A stretch of 64,000 nt of DNA from the NCBI GenBank assembly GCA_035489755.1, contig DATGZK010000064.1, positions 36,436-100,435 on the forward strand, written 5' to 3'. Source of the stretch: UBA9160 sp035489755 (GTDB taxonomy: Bacteria > Myxococcota_A > UBA9160). Numbering within the stretch: position 1 is the stretch's first letter; every line of letters starts with the position of its first letter. Position numbers and translations under genes: made by a program. Under the pieces are notes generated by a model, which made no database searches, was not told the origin of the DNA, and saw only the letters and a program-made list of their open reading frames with translations. Positions 7,889 through 16,615 of this stretch are shown piece by piece.

Positions 7889-9469
7889 ATGCAGGGTCCG
7901 AAGGTACCTCCTCCGCGGGCCGGGCTGCCCGTCCGTTACGGCGTCGTGGACGTCGGGTCGAACGCGATCCGGTGTCAGATCGTTGAGCTGCGGGAGGCGG
8001 GGGCGCCTCCTGCGGTGCTCGAGACCCGGCGTGAGGCCGTCCGCCTCGGCCAAGATGTCTTCCTGACCGGCTCGATCCCTGAGACCTCCGTCGCGGCTGC
8101 CGTCGACGCGCTCCGCCGCTTCCGCTCGCTGTGCGATCGCTATGAGGTGGCAGGGATCCGCGCGGTCGCGACCTCGGCGCTGCGCGAGGCGATGAACCGC
8201 CAGAAGATCGTCGATCGCATCGCCGAGGCCACCGCAATCCACATCGAGATCATCTCCGGAACCGAGGAGGGCTACCTCCTGGCCCGCGCGGTCGAGGCGC
8301 GCGTCGATCTGTCGACAGGCCGCTCGATGCTGGTCGACGTGGGCGGTGGGAGTGTCGAGGTGACCCTGGTTGAAGACGGCCAGATCACGCTCTCCGACTC
8401 CTACCGACTGGGCGCCGTCCGGCTGCTGGAGGCCCTTACCCGGGATGCGCCCGGGGGCGAGGGATCCGATCTGCTCGAGCTGCTCGACCAGTACGTCGGG
8501 AGCCTGGATCGCCGCATGGCCGAGCGCCTCGGCACGGGTCGGATCGATCGCCTGGTGGCGACGGGCGGCAACATCGAAACGCTCGCCGACCTCGCGGGGC
8601 GTGAGGGCGGACTGCGCTCGGCGGAAGGCTGCGATGCGCTGGCCGTGAAGACGCTGGCGGAGTGGATCCAAAAACTGGCTCGCCTTTCCTACGCCGAGCG
8701 GGTGGAGTCGCTTTTGCTGCCCCCGGACCGCGCGGACGTGATTCTCCCGGCCGGGGTCGTCTACTACCGCCTGGCCGCGGTGTCCCGGGTCGATCGCATC
8801 CTCGTCCCGCGCGTCGGGCTGCGCGACGGGCTGGTGCGGGATGTGGTCGAAGGCCACCTCGACACCTCGCTCGCCGCGGACCGTCGCGAGACGGTGTTGG
8901 CTGGCGCTCGCGCGCTTGCGCGCAAGTACCACTCCGACATGGAACACGTGGAGAAGGTGCGCGAGCTTGTGGTGAGCCTGTTCGATCAGACGGCTCCGCT
9001 GCACGGGCTCGGCCGCGAGGAACGCGTGCTGCTCGAGGCCGCGGCGGTGCTTCACGACATTGGCGGCTTCGTCTCCGCCTCTGCGCACCACAAGCACTCG
9101 CACTACCTAATCCGGGCAAGCGATCTTGTGGGGCTTTCCGAAGAAGAGCGGGAGCTTGTCGCCCTCGTCGCGCGCTACCACAGGCGCAGCCATCCCAAGC
9201 GCACGCACCCCTTCTACGAGGCGCTGCGCAGGGAGGACCGTGACCGCGTGGCCAAACTTGCCGGGCTCCTGCGTCTTGCCGACGCCCTCGACCGAGAGCA
9301 CCAAGGCAAGGTTGCGTCGATCGCCGTGCATGTCGGCAAGCGTTCGGTGGATCTCGTGCTCGAGGCCGCGACGGGGCGCGGTGACCTCGCCCTCGAACGC
9401 TGGGCGGTACAGCGCAAGGGTACGCTCTTTTCCGAGGCGTTTGGTCTCCCGGTGCGGGTCGTGCCGTGA
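7889..9469 (+). CDS. ppx: exopolyphosphatase / GppA-family phosphatase with HD domain
   Basis: A 526-residue Ppx/GppA enzyme that removes terminal phosphate from inorganic polyphosphate or hydrolyses pppGpp. It has two actin-like lobes: YGVVDVGSNAIR (~17-28) is the phosphate-1 motif, the EEGYLLARAV region and VDVGGGSVEVTL form phosphate-2, and ATGGNIETLA follows. A C-terminal HD-type helical domain contains VLHDIGGFV near residue 388, as in E. coli Ppx. AAGGGG precedes the ATG. Its TGA overlaps the next gene's GTG (GTGA), so the two are translationally coupled. That CYTH-CHAD neighbour favours polyphosphate over pppGpp as substrate. Confidence 0.9.
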   Translation: MQGPKVPPPRAGLPVRYGVVDVGSNAIRCQIVELREAGAPPAVLETRREAVRLGQDVFLTGSIPETSVAAAVDALRRFRSLCDRYEVAGIRAVATSALREAMNRQKIVDRIAEATAIHIEIISGTEEGYLLARAVEARVDLSTGRSMLVDVGGGSVEVTLVEDGQITLSDSYRLGAVRLLEALTRDAPGGEGSDLLELLDQYVGSLDRRMAERLGTGRIDRLVATGGNIETLADLAGREGGLRSAEGCDALAVKTLAEWIQKLARLSYAERVESLLLPPDRADVILPAGVVYYRLAAVSRVDRILVPRVGLRDGLVRDVVEGHLDTSLAADRRETVLAGARALARKYHSDMEHVEKVRELVVSLFDQTAPLHGLGREERVLLEAAAVLHDIGGFVSASAHHKHSHYLIRASDLVGLSEEERELVALVARYHRRSHPKRTHPFYEALRREDRDRVAKLAGLLRLADALDREHQGKVASIAVHVGKRSVDLVLEAATGRGDLALERWAVQRKGTLFSEAFGLPVRVVP

Positions 9470-11103
9470 GGGCGAAGCGTCAGCCCCAGCCCGAACGCGC
9501 CCCGACGGCGACACCGCTCGAGGTAGAGTGGAAGCTCTTGGCGCCCGCCGACGTATCCGATGAAGAGGTGGCCGACGTCGTTCGCGACGCGGGCCTCACG
9601 CTCTCACCGCCCTCGAAGCGCCACCAGGTCGACCGCTACCTCGACACACCGACGATCGATCTCGTTCGCCACGACCTCAGCCTGCGCCTGCGCGAGTCGA
9701 GTGCGGGTTCCGTCGTGACGCTCAAGATGCGGCTGCCGAGCGAAGACACCGCAGCGGCCGAGGGCGCCTGGACTCGACTCGAGATCGAGGAGCCGGTGCG
9801 GCGCGGCAGCCCACCTCCCGAGCGCGCCTCGCAGCTTCCGGAGCGACTCCGCGACTACGCGGAGCCCTTCGCCCTCGCCCGGCCGCTCGTGGAGGTGGCG
9901 CGGCTTCAGGTCGACCGCACGCTGCGCGAGCTCCGCGGTCCGCTTTCGGGGGTGCGCGCCGCGCTCGCCGTGGATCGCGTGCGCGTCAGCGGTCAGGAGC
10001 GCGCCGGAGAGTTCACCGAGGTCGAGCTCGAAGTGCTCTCGGGCGACCCAGTCGGCCTGGCACGGCTCGCGAGCGATCTTCAGCACCGGCTCGGTCTGGT
10101 TCCTTCGGCCTCGGACAAGCTCACGCGCGCACTGGCGCTCGCCGGTATGGAGCCGCCCGAGCCCAACTTGGCCGCCCCGAGGCTCGTACCCGAGATGCGC
10201 TTGCGCGAGGCCGCCGCCCACATCCTGCGCCTGCATCTGCACGCGCTGGCGCTCGCGGAACCGGTCGCACGCCTCGGCGAAGATCGGGAAGGCGTACACC
10301 GAATGCGTGTCGCAACGCGTCGCATGCGAGCGACGTTTCGCCTGTTTGCGGACGCCTTCCCGCCGAAAAGACTCGAGCGCGCGCTTTCGTTCATGCGCCG
10401 GATGGGTGCAGAGCTCGGGCGTGTACGCGACCTCGACGTGATGCTTGAGCAGCTGCCCGCGCTGTCTCGCGAGGTACCGCAGATCGTGGCCGCGGACCTC
10501 GACCCGCTGCGCGAGCTCCTGGTCGAGTTCCATGCCCGAGAGCGGCGCCGACTTGTGGCCTGGCTCTGCTCGGCCCCGCGCCTTGCGCGGGCACATGCCT
10601 TCGAGCGCTTCGCGGTGGGCGTTCCGCTCCGTCTGCGTGGAGCGGCGGCACGTCCGCTGCGCGAGGTCGCGCCACTGCTCCTGCAAAGCGCGATCCGCCG
10701 GGTCTTTCGACGGGGCGATCGGGTGCGCAAGAACTCGCCCCCCGAGCATCTTCACGCCCTGCGCATCGCCGCCAAGCGCCTGCGCTACACCGCAGAGGCG
10801 CTGGCGGAGCTGTACGGAGATGACCTTGCAAGGTGCCTGCGGCGCATGGTGAAGCTGCAAGACGTGCTCGGCGCCTACAACGACGCGCACGTGGCGCAGG
10901 CGCTGCTCTCGCGCTGGGTCGACACTCCGCAAGGTCGACGTCTGCCGCGCCGCACGCTGGTGGCGGTGGGCAGCATGATCGCGGCCCAGGACGCACGGGC
11001 GGACCACGCGCGGCGCGCTTTTCGCAAAGCCTGGAGGGAGTTCTCGCGCGAGAAGGTGCGGCAGGAGTTCGAGGCGCTCGAACGGGCGCTCGGCAGCGCC
11101 TAG
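9466..11103 (+). CDS. CYTH-CHAD polyphosphate-binding protein
   Basis: A 545-residue protein with an N-terminal CYTH triphosphate-tunnel domain (~20-225) and a C-terminal CHAD domain (~240-545). The CYTH signature is VEWKLLA in place of ExExK, followed by RYLDTPTIDL, LRLRESSAG and TLKMR. CHAD domains are histidine- and arginine-rich helical bundles that bind polyphosphate; here VHRMRVATRRMRATFRL and LHALRIAAKRLRYTAEAL are the two characteristic repeats. CYTH domains hydrolyse tri- or polyphosphate. The GTG start overlaps the ppx stop by 4 bp, which supports a joint role in polyphosphate turnover. Confidence 0.9.
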   Translation: MRAKRQPQPERAPTATPLEVEWKLLAPADVSDEEVADVVRDAGLTLSPPSKRHQVDRYLDTPTIDLVRHDLSLRLRESSAGSVVTLKMRLPSEDTAAAEGAWTRLEIEEPVRRGSPPPERASQLPERLRDYAEPFALARPLVEVARLQVDRTLRELRGPLSGVRAALAVDRVRVSGQERAGEFTEVELEVLSGDPVGLARLASDLQHRLGLVPSASDKLTRALALAGMEPPEPNLAAPRLVPEMRLREAAAHILRLHLHALALAEPVARLGEDREGVHRMRVATRRMRATFRLFADAFPPKRLERALSFMRRMGAELGRVRDLDVMLEQLPALSREVPQIVAADLDPLRELLVEFHARERRRLVAWLCSAPRLARAHAFERFAVGVPLRLRGAAARPLREVAPLLLQSAIRRVFRRGDRVRKNSPPEHLHALRIAAKRLRYTAEALAELYGDDLARCLRRMVKLQDVLGAYNDAHVAQALLSRWVDTPQGRRLPRRTLVAVGSMIAAQDARADHARRAFRKAWREFSREKVRQEFEALERALGSA

Positions 11104-11182
11104 CCTCGCTGCAGCGGCATGGGGCCTTGCCGGAGCGCGTCGAACCCGGAGGCGAAGGAGCGCGCGAGCAGCCCCGCGCGTC

Positions 11183-12838
11183 TTAGCCCTCGCTCTGGGA
11201 GCTCGCGGCGGGCGGCAGTCGCCCCGCCTCGCTCGCGCCCCCGCGACCCACGCGGCGGCGCAGCACACCCATCAGCCAGCCGAGGTCAAAGCTCCGGCCA
11301 CGCGGGATCTGGAAGTATTGGTCGCCGTCGTCCTTGACGAGAAGCTTTACCGTCTGGCCGGCCAAGACCTCCTCGGGCGCTTGGCCTTCCTCCGGCAATT
11401 GGTCGAGCTTTGCAAACACGCGCCGGCCATCGATCCGGACGAGGGCGACATGCACGGGGCCGGGCTCCCCGCTCGCCGTCACATAGATTGTGGTGGCGGC
11501 CTCGACCACCGCCCGCGCGCCGTGAAGCTTTCGCAGCTCGGCCAGATCGGCATCGCGCTTCACGCTCGCGCCCGCCTCGAATCGGGTGCGGGGCCGGGGC
11601 ACGTGCGCTGGCGGTCGACGGTGGTCGGCGGCTTCGATCACGGTCACATAAACATTGTTCCCCGGTCCTCCGACGGAGTGGGAGATCCCGATCCGGGCGC
11701 CGCGCACCTGGGCCTTCGGGTTCGGGAATCGCTCGGTGATCTGAAGGTAGTTCTCGGCGATCTGGAACAGGCCCGTCCCGCCCACGGGATGGCCACGGGC
11801 TTTTAAGCCGCCGGAGAGATTCGTGGGGAGTCTGCCCCCGACGCCGGTCACGGGGTGCAGCAGAGGGCTCGTCGGCCGAGTCTTCAAACTGCCCACCAGC
11901 GCCTCCACCGCGTCGTCTGCGTCGACGAGACCGAGGTCCGCGAGGTTGATGGGAAGCAGGCTGTTGAACGCGTCATGGGTCTCGATCACGAGGCCCTCGA
12001 GCTCGCGGGGTTGCGGGATGCCCGCGCGCCAGTACGCCAGCTGTGCTGCGCGGCGGGTGGCCTCCAGGCAGGAGAGGGAAGCGCGGTCGAGGATCGACGA
12101 GGTGTCGGTCGCCGAGCCCAGACCCGCAATGCGCACGGCCTGCGGTTTGGAAGTCAGGATGACGGCGGCAGCGCCGTCGCAGATGGGAGAGCAGTCCTTG
12201 CGTGTGAGAGGGGTCGCGACCGGCATGTTCTTGCGGTCGTCGAAATACGCCTCGAGCGGCTCGGGCCGGTTGTGGAACGCAGCCAGCGGGTTCTCGGCGC
12301 CGAGCGTGTGCGCACGCAACATGAGCCGCGCCAGAACGTCGCAGACCTGCGGACCTTTCAGTTTGCGCTCGCGAAAGAAGGCCTGCGTCACAAGGGCGAT
12401 CAGTGCAGGCATCGTGAAGCCGAAGCGCCGCTCTTCGGGATCCACGGTCTTCGACATAATCGCTGTGGCCACCTCGGTGGTGACGTTCTTCATGCGCTCG
12501 CCGCAGAGCACGAGCACGCTCTCGAATTGGCCCGAAGCGATCTTGTAGTAGGCCTCGTGCAGCGCCGCGGCGCCGGTCGATGAAGCGGTCTCGCTGCGCA
12601 CCGCGGGGATGCCGGTCAGGCGCAGATGATCCACCACTTTGGTGGCGACGTTGGCGCGGTTCTCGAACTCCTCGCTGTCCATCACGCCGACTTGCACCGC
12701 GTCAAAGAATCGGATCGGTGAGTCCTCGATCGCTCGCCGGTACGCCTCGCCAAACAGATCGAAGATGGTGGCGAAAATCCGACCGGTGAGGTCTACCTTG
12801 GTAAGGCCGACGCCCGCGATGTAGACCTCCTTGGCCAT
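11183..12838 (-). CDS. thiolase-like protein fused to DUF35 OB-fold domain
   Basis: Residues ~1-425 form an SCP2/SCPx-type thiolase fold and ~430-551 a DUF35 OB-fold domain (KRDADLAELRKLHGARAVVE onward). The conserved C-terminal GHPVGGTG and the SHSVGGPG loops are present. At the nucleophile position, where thiolases have A-C-A-S-G, the sequence is ETASSTG (residues 83-89), so Ser86 replaces Cys. Thiolase-like proteins that work with DUF35 partners, such as the Ltp2-ChsH2 aldolase of steroid side-chain degradation, lack thiolase chemistry and cleave C-C bonds by retro-aldol reaction. That role is inferred, not proven. A TATCGT box lies 8 nt before the ATG. Confidence 0.85.
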   Translation of the reverse strand: MAKEVYIAGVGLTKVDLTGRIFATIFDLFGEAYRRAIEDSPIRFFDAVQVGVMDSEEFENRANVATKVVDHLRLTGIPAVRSETASSTGAAALHEAYYKIASGQFESVLVLCGERMKNVTTEVATAIMSKTVDPEERRFGFTMPALIALVTQAFFRERKLKGPQVCDVLARLMLRAHTLGAENPLAAFHNRPEPLEAYFDDRKNMPVATPLTRKDCSPICDGAAAVILTSKPQAVRIAGLGSATDTSSILDRASLSCLEATRRAAQLAYWRAGIPQPRELEGLVIETHDAFNSLLPINLADLGLVDADDAVEALVGSLKTRPTSPLLHPVTGVGGRLPTNLSGGLKARGHPVGGTGLFQIAENYLQITERFPNPKAQVRGARIGISHSVGGPGNNVYVTVIEAADHRRPPAHVPRPRTRFEAGASVKRDADLAELRKLHGARAVVEAATTIYVTASGEPGPVHVALVRIDGRRVFAKLDQLPEEGQAPEEVLAGQTVKLLVKDDGDQYFQIPRGRSFDLGWLMGVLRRRVGRGGASEAGRLPPAASSQSEG

Positions 12839-12845
12839 GGCTCCG

Positions 12846-12856
12846 TACGATACGCT
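12846..12856. promoter_or_regulatory. overlapping divergent -10 elements (thiolase / sppA)
   Basis: TACGATACGCT carries TACGAT (12846-12851) and TACGCT (12851-12856) on the plus strand, and TATCGT (12852-12847) on the minus strand. The minus box lies 8 nt before the thiolase ATG. The plus boxes lie 22-27 nt before the sppA ATG, leaving room for its AAAGGGGG ribosome binding site. Confidence 0.4.
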
Positions 12857-12878
12857 AGGCCCTTGAAAGGGGGTACCG

Positions 12879-14603
12879 ATGCGCGCGTTCCGACGCCTTT
12901 TCGTGGTGCTGCTGGTCGTCGTGGCAGTCGCGGTCGCTGCGTCGCTTTGGAGCGCGCCGTCCGTGAAGCCGGGCAGTGTTCTCCTGCTCGACATCGCGGG
13001 CAGCTACGTCGACGAACCCTCGGTCCCCTTTGCAGCTCGTCTGTTCGGCGAGCGCAAGACCCCGCTCGCCGCACTGCTCTCGGAGCTTCGCAAGGCCGAG
13101 CGCGACGCGCGCCTTGCCGCGGTGGTGCTGCGCCTGCGCAAGCTCGACATCGGCTGGGGGAAGGCCCAGGAGATTCGAGACGCGGTCACGGCCCTGCGGA
13201 CTGCGGGCCGCCACCCGATCGCATATCTCGAAGTCGAGGACTATGGCGCGAACCTTGAGTACTTCGTGGGGAGCGCGGCCGAGCAGGTCTATCTCTCGCC
13301 CGCCTCGCGCACGCCCTTTGTCGGCATGGCCGCCGAGTACCTCTTTCTTGGCGGGCTGTGGGAGAAGTTCGGCGTGCAGGTCGAGGTGGAGCGCGTCGGC
13401 GAGTACAAGAGTGCCGCGGAAATCTATGCGGCCAAAGAGATGTCGGAGCCGCACCGGGTCATGGCCAACGCGCTCCTCGACTCGATCAGTCAGAACTTTG
13501 TCCGCGCCGTGGCCGAGGGCCGCGGACTCGCCCCGGAGCAGGTGAGCGCGGCCATCGACGCCGCGCCCGTGATCCCCGCGGAGATGAAGGAACGCAAGCT
13601 GATCGACGGCATCGCCTTCCTGGATGAGGTGATTGCGATGCAGGGGGAGCGGCCGCTCGTCCAGGCAAAGCAGTACGCGGCGATCCGCCCCGAGAGCGTT
13701 GGAATCAAGCCCGAGGCCAGTTTCGCTCTCATCTACGGGACTGGTGCCGTGGTGACCGGGGAAGGCGGGTCGAACTCGCGCGGCTCGCCCCAGCTCGCCG
13801 CGGAAACCGTCTCCCGGGCCTTCCAGGACGCGGCCGAGGATCCCAGCATCCGCGCCATCATCTTCCGGGTCGACAGCCCGGGCGGCTCGCCCCTCGCCTC
13901 GGACATCGTCTGGCGCGCGACCCAGCAGGCGCGCGCCAAGGGCAAGCCGATCATTGCCTCCTTCTCCGATGTCGCCGCTTCGGGCGGCTACTACGCGGCG
14001 TGCGGAGTGGACGCGATCGTCGCCGAGCCGACCACCCTTACGGGATCGATCGGCGTTTTCGTGCTGCGCCCAATCGTGGGGGGCCTGCTCGACAAGCTCG
14101 GCATTGGCGTCGCGTCCCTCACGCGGGGTGCGCATGCGGATTTGCTGCTTTCGACGCAACCGCTGAAGCCCGACACCCGGGCGCTCGTGCAGACCGAGGT
14201 GAAAGCCGTGTATGACCTGTTCGTGAGCCGTGTGGCAGAGGGGCGAAAGCTCAGCGCCGAGCGGGTGGACGAGATCGGACGCGGCAGGGTGTGGACTGGG
14301 GTGCAAGCGCACGAGGTCGGGCTCGTGGACGAGCTTGGCGGCCTCCACACCGCGGTCATGAAGGCCAAGGAGAAGGTCGGCCTGCGTCCTGAGGCAGACG
14401 TCATGCTCGTCGCATTCCCCGCGCCCGAGCCGCTGGCTGTGCAGATTCGGGAGGCGCTCGAGGGTGCGGCTGTCCGCGCCGCGGCGTCCGATTCGCTCCT
14501 CCCGCAGCTGCCCGCGTCGCTGCGCCGTGTGGTGAGCTGGCTCTCGAGCGTCCCGTCCGGAAGCCCGGTCCTCTTGCCGCCCGTCGCGGTCGAGATCCGC
14601 TAA
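12879..14603 (+). CDS. sppA: signal peptide peptidase SppA, long (67K) form
   Basis: A 574-residue double-domain SppA (protease IV), the membrane serine protease that degrades cleaved signal peptides. It has one N-terminal membrane anchor (~8-24) and then two ClpP-like repeats. Catalytic Lys177 sits in VGEYKSAAE of the first repeat and nucleophilic Ser368 in VAASGGYYA of the second, the Ser/Lys dyad spread over two domains as in E. coli. FRVDSPGGSP and LTGSIGVF are further family motifs. AAAGGGGG precedes the ATG. Two small genes follow closely (gaps of 11 and -1 bp), so it probably heads an operon. Confidence 0.94.
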   Translation: MRAFRRLFVVLLVVVAVAVAASLWSAPSVKPGSVLLLDIAGSYVDEPSVPFAARLFGERKTPLAALLSELRKAERDARLAAVVLRLRKLDIGWGKAQEIRDAVTALRTAGRHPIAYLEVEDYGANLEYFVGSAAEQVYLSPASRTPFVGMAAEYLFLGGLWEKFGVQVEVERVGEYKSAAEIYAAKEMSEPHRVMANALLDSISQNFVRAVAEGRGLAPEQVSAAIDAAPVIPAEMKERKLIDGIAFLDEVIAMQGERPLVQAKQYAAIRPESVGIKPEASFALIYGTGAVVTGEGGSNSRGSPQLAAETVSRAFQDAAEDPSIRAIIFRVDSPGGSPLASDIVWRATQQARAKGKPIIASFSDVAASGGYYAACGVDAIVAEPTTLTGSIGVFVLRPIVGGLLDKLGIGVASLTRGAHADLLLSTQPLKPDTRALVQTEVKAVYDLFVSRVAEGRKLSAERVDEIGRGRVWTGVQAHEVGLVDELGGLHTAVMKAKEKVGLRPEADVMLVAFPAPEPLAVQIREALEGAAVRAAASDSLLPQLPASLRRVVSWLSSVPSGSPVLLPPVAVEIR

Positions 14604-14614
14604 GGAGGGCACCC

Positions 14615-15079
14615 ATGCATCTCGAAAAGCAGTTCGACGTGAAGACCCCCCGAGCCAACGCCGTCGCGGTGTTGGCCGAGGACTCGACGCTTGTCGACCT
14701 CTTCCCCGCGAATGAGACGGAGATCATCGCTCGAAAGGGCAACCGCAGAACCACCCGTACGCGCTATCGCGCGCTGGGACGCGAGGGCACGGCCACCTTC
14801 CACTTCGATCTTGCACGCGACGGCAACGTGCGATTCGAAAAGGTATGCGACGGCCGTGTCTGGAGGGAGCTTACGGGAAGCGTCACCTTCGAGGAGCGCG
14901 GGCAAGGTACCCGGGTCAAGATCGAGATGGAGGGCCGGACCAAGATGCTCGTGCCCGAGTTTACGGTCCGCGGAGAGATGCAAGAGCAGATCGAGCAGAT
15001 GGCGACCGCCCTGCGCAAAAAGCTCGCGGCGGCCGCGAAAGCCGCAAAGGACGGGACATCGCCGGGTCCGGCGGCCTAG
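14615..15079 (+). CDS. SRPBCC/START-like domain protein
   Basis: A 154-residue protein of the SRPBCC helix-grip superfamily or the related DUF2505 group, which bind hydrophobic ligands. An N-terminal strand (LEKQFDVKTPRANAVAVL), a middle run of alternating beta strands (RTTRTRYRALG, TATFHFDLARDGNVRFEKV, LTGSVTFEERGQGTRVKIEME) and a long C-terminal helix (EMQEQIEQMATALRKKL) fit that fold. It follows sppA by 11 bp with TAAGGAGG before the ATG. Ligand unknown. The gene after it starts inside its stop codon. Confidence 0.65.
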   Translation: MHLEKQFDVKTPRANAVAVLAEDSTLVDLFPANETEIIARKGNRRTTRTRYRALGREGTATFHFDLARDGNVRFEKVCDGRVWRELTGSVTFEERGQGTRVKIEMEGRTKMLVPEFTVRGEMQEQIEQMATALRKKLAAAAKAAKDGTSPGPAA

Positions 15080-15900
15080 TGGCCGAGGTCGTCGCGGCCG
15101 ATGGCTTGCGTCTTTATGCGGAAGCACACGGCGCGGGCATCCCGCTTGTGTTCTCCTGCGGCTACTGCACTACCCATGAGAATTTCCGTCCCCAAGTCGA
15201 GCCCCTCGCGCACGCTGGAGCGCGCGTCATTCTGTGGGACTACCGGGGCCATGGTCGGTCCGAGTCCCCGCCCGAAAACTCCCCGCTCTCGATGCGGACC
15301 GTCGTCGCGGACCTTGCGAGCGTGCTCGACTGGGCGGCGCCGGGCCAAGCGGCGGTCGTGGGCGGACTCTCACTGGGCGGTCTCGTGTCGCTTCACTTCG
15401 CACTCGCCTATCCCGCGAGGACCCGCGCCCTCGTGCTGATCGACAGCGGCCCGGGCTTTAAGAAGCCCGACGCCCAGGCCCGCTGGACGGCACAGATCGA
15501 GCGCATCGCAGAGCGGCTCGAAGCGGAGGGGATGCAAGCCTTCGTCGAGAGCCGGGCGGCGGCAACGGCGATCGGTCGCAGGCGTGAGCTCTCCGCCGCG
15601 CAGGCCGCAGCCCGGGCCATCGCAGCGCAGGACGCCCGGGCAGTTGCGCACTTTGGCCGCTGTGTTGCCGGTCCCGCCCCAAGCGTAATCGATGAACTCC
15701 CGAGTCTTGCCCAGCCCGCCCTCATCGTGGTGGGCGCGGAGGACGAAGCCTATCTGCAGGCTGCAGAAGTCATGGCAGCCAAGCTGCCGGGGGCCCGCCG
15801 GGCGACGATTGCCCGGGCCGGTCACATCGTGAACATCGAGGAGGCCGACGCCTTCAACGCCGAGGTCGCGAGGTTCCTGGCGGAGTTGCCGGCCCCGTGA
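15079..15900 (+). CDS. alpha/beta-hydrolase
   Basis: A 273-residue alpha/beta-hydrolase-fold enzyme. The oxyanion strand is followed by LWDYRGHGRS, the nucleophile elbow is GGLSLGGL, the acid candidate is in VVGAEDE, and the catalytic His is in RAGHIVN near the C terminus. The layout is that of 3-oxoadipate enol-lactonase-like esterases. The GTG start shares a base with the preceding stop (TAGTG). Substrate cannot be read from the sequence. Confidence 0.88.
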   Translation: MAEVVAADGLRLYAEAHGAGIPLVFSCGYCTTHENFRPQVEPLAHAGARVILWDYRGHGRSESPPENSPLSMRTVVADLASVLDWAAPGQAAVVGGLSLGGLVSLHFALAYPARTRALVLIDSGPGFKKPDAQARWTAQIERIAERLEAEGMQAFVESRAAATAIGRRRELSAAQAAARAIAAQDARAVAHFGRCVAGPAPSVIDELPSLAQPALIVVGAEDEAYLQAAEVMAAKLPGARRATIARAGHIVNIEEADAFNAEVARFLAELPAP

Positions 15901-15975
15901 GAGGCGGGTCCAGGAGGCCCGCGGCCGCGCAACCCGGCGGCGCCCGAGGGGTTTCCTCTTTGTGTGGGGACGGCG

Positions 15976-16611
15976 ATGGCGGAGGATGGTGACCCCCCGG
16001 AGTCCGAGACGGGCGGCGTCGGCCCGGGACCGGGAGGCACGGCCGCTGGCCAAGACCCCGATGTCCAGCTCATGCTGGCCTTCCGGGGCGGGGACCAGAC
16101 GGCCTTCGACGCACTGTTCCGCCGCTGGGCCGGTCCGATGCTGCGGTACCTCGAACGCATGGTGCGCGACGCGGCGAGCGCGGAGGACCTGCTGCAGGAA
16201 ACTTTCCTCCGGGTCTTTCGCGCCCGCGACCGCTACCAGCCCGAGGCCCGCTTCTCGACCTGGCTCTACACCATCGCCACGAACCTGGCGCTGAACGAGC
16301 TGCGGCGCCCGCGCCGGCGTGCTCCACACCGCAGCACGGACGAAGGGGAGAGCGATGAGCTTCCGCTTGTGCTCGAAGGTCACGAGCCCCGGGCGGATGA
16401 CGTGACGCATGCGCGGCGCACAAGCGCGGAGCTCGAACGCGAGCTTGCCGCGCTGCCCGAGCGCCAGCGTGCAGCACTCGTCCTCTCGGCTGTGGAAGGA
16501 CTGTCTTACGCCGAGGTGGCTGTGAGCCTCGAGACCACGGAAAAGTCCGTGAAGGCCCTGGTGCATCGCGCCCGCGCCACGCTCGCCGCGAAGTTCACGG
16601 GGAGGGAATAG
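15976..16611 (+). CDS. ECF-type RNA polymerase sigma factor
   Basis: A 211-residue extracytoplasmic-function sigma factor with a ~25-residue Gly/Pro-rich N-terminal tail. Region 2 covers FRGGDQTAFDALFRRW to EDLLQETFLRVF and FSTWLYTIATNLALNELRR. Region 4 covers LPERQRAALVLSAVEGLSYAEVA with the DNA-binding helix TTEKSVKALVHRARATL. The ATG at 15976 was chosen because GGGGA precedes it; a GTG at 15964 has none. Next comes a zinc-finger anti-sigma candidate after 4 bp, the standard pairing. Its regulon probably includes the envelope genes downstream (inference). Confidence 0.92.
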   Translation: MAEDGDPPESETGGVGPGPGGTAAGQDPDVQLMLAFRGGDQTAFDALFRRWAGPMLRYLERMVRDAASAEDLLQETFLRVFRARDRYQPEARFSTWLYTIATNLALNELRRPRRRAPHRSTDEGESDELPLVLEGHEPRADDVTHARRTSAELERELAALPERQRAALVLSAVEGLSYAEVAVSLETTEKSVKALVHRARATLAAKFTGRE

Positions 16612-16615
16612 GGAA

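Noticed and set aside
11104..11182. Possible terminator hairpin between the CYTH-CHAD and thiolase genes
   Set aside because: CGCGCG repeats could pair, but the stem is short, there is no T-run, and GC-rich chance pairing is expected.
12839..12994. Extension of the thiolase-like frame upstream of its ATG
   Set aside because: The extra 52 codons are Ser/Thr/Arg-rich without family similarity, overlap the divergent sppA start, and the ATG at 12838 has a fitting -10 box.
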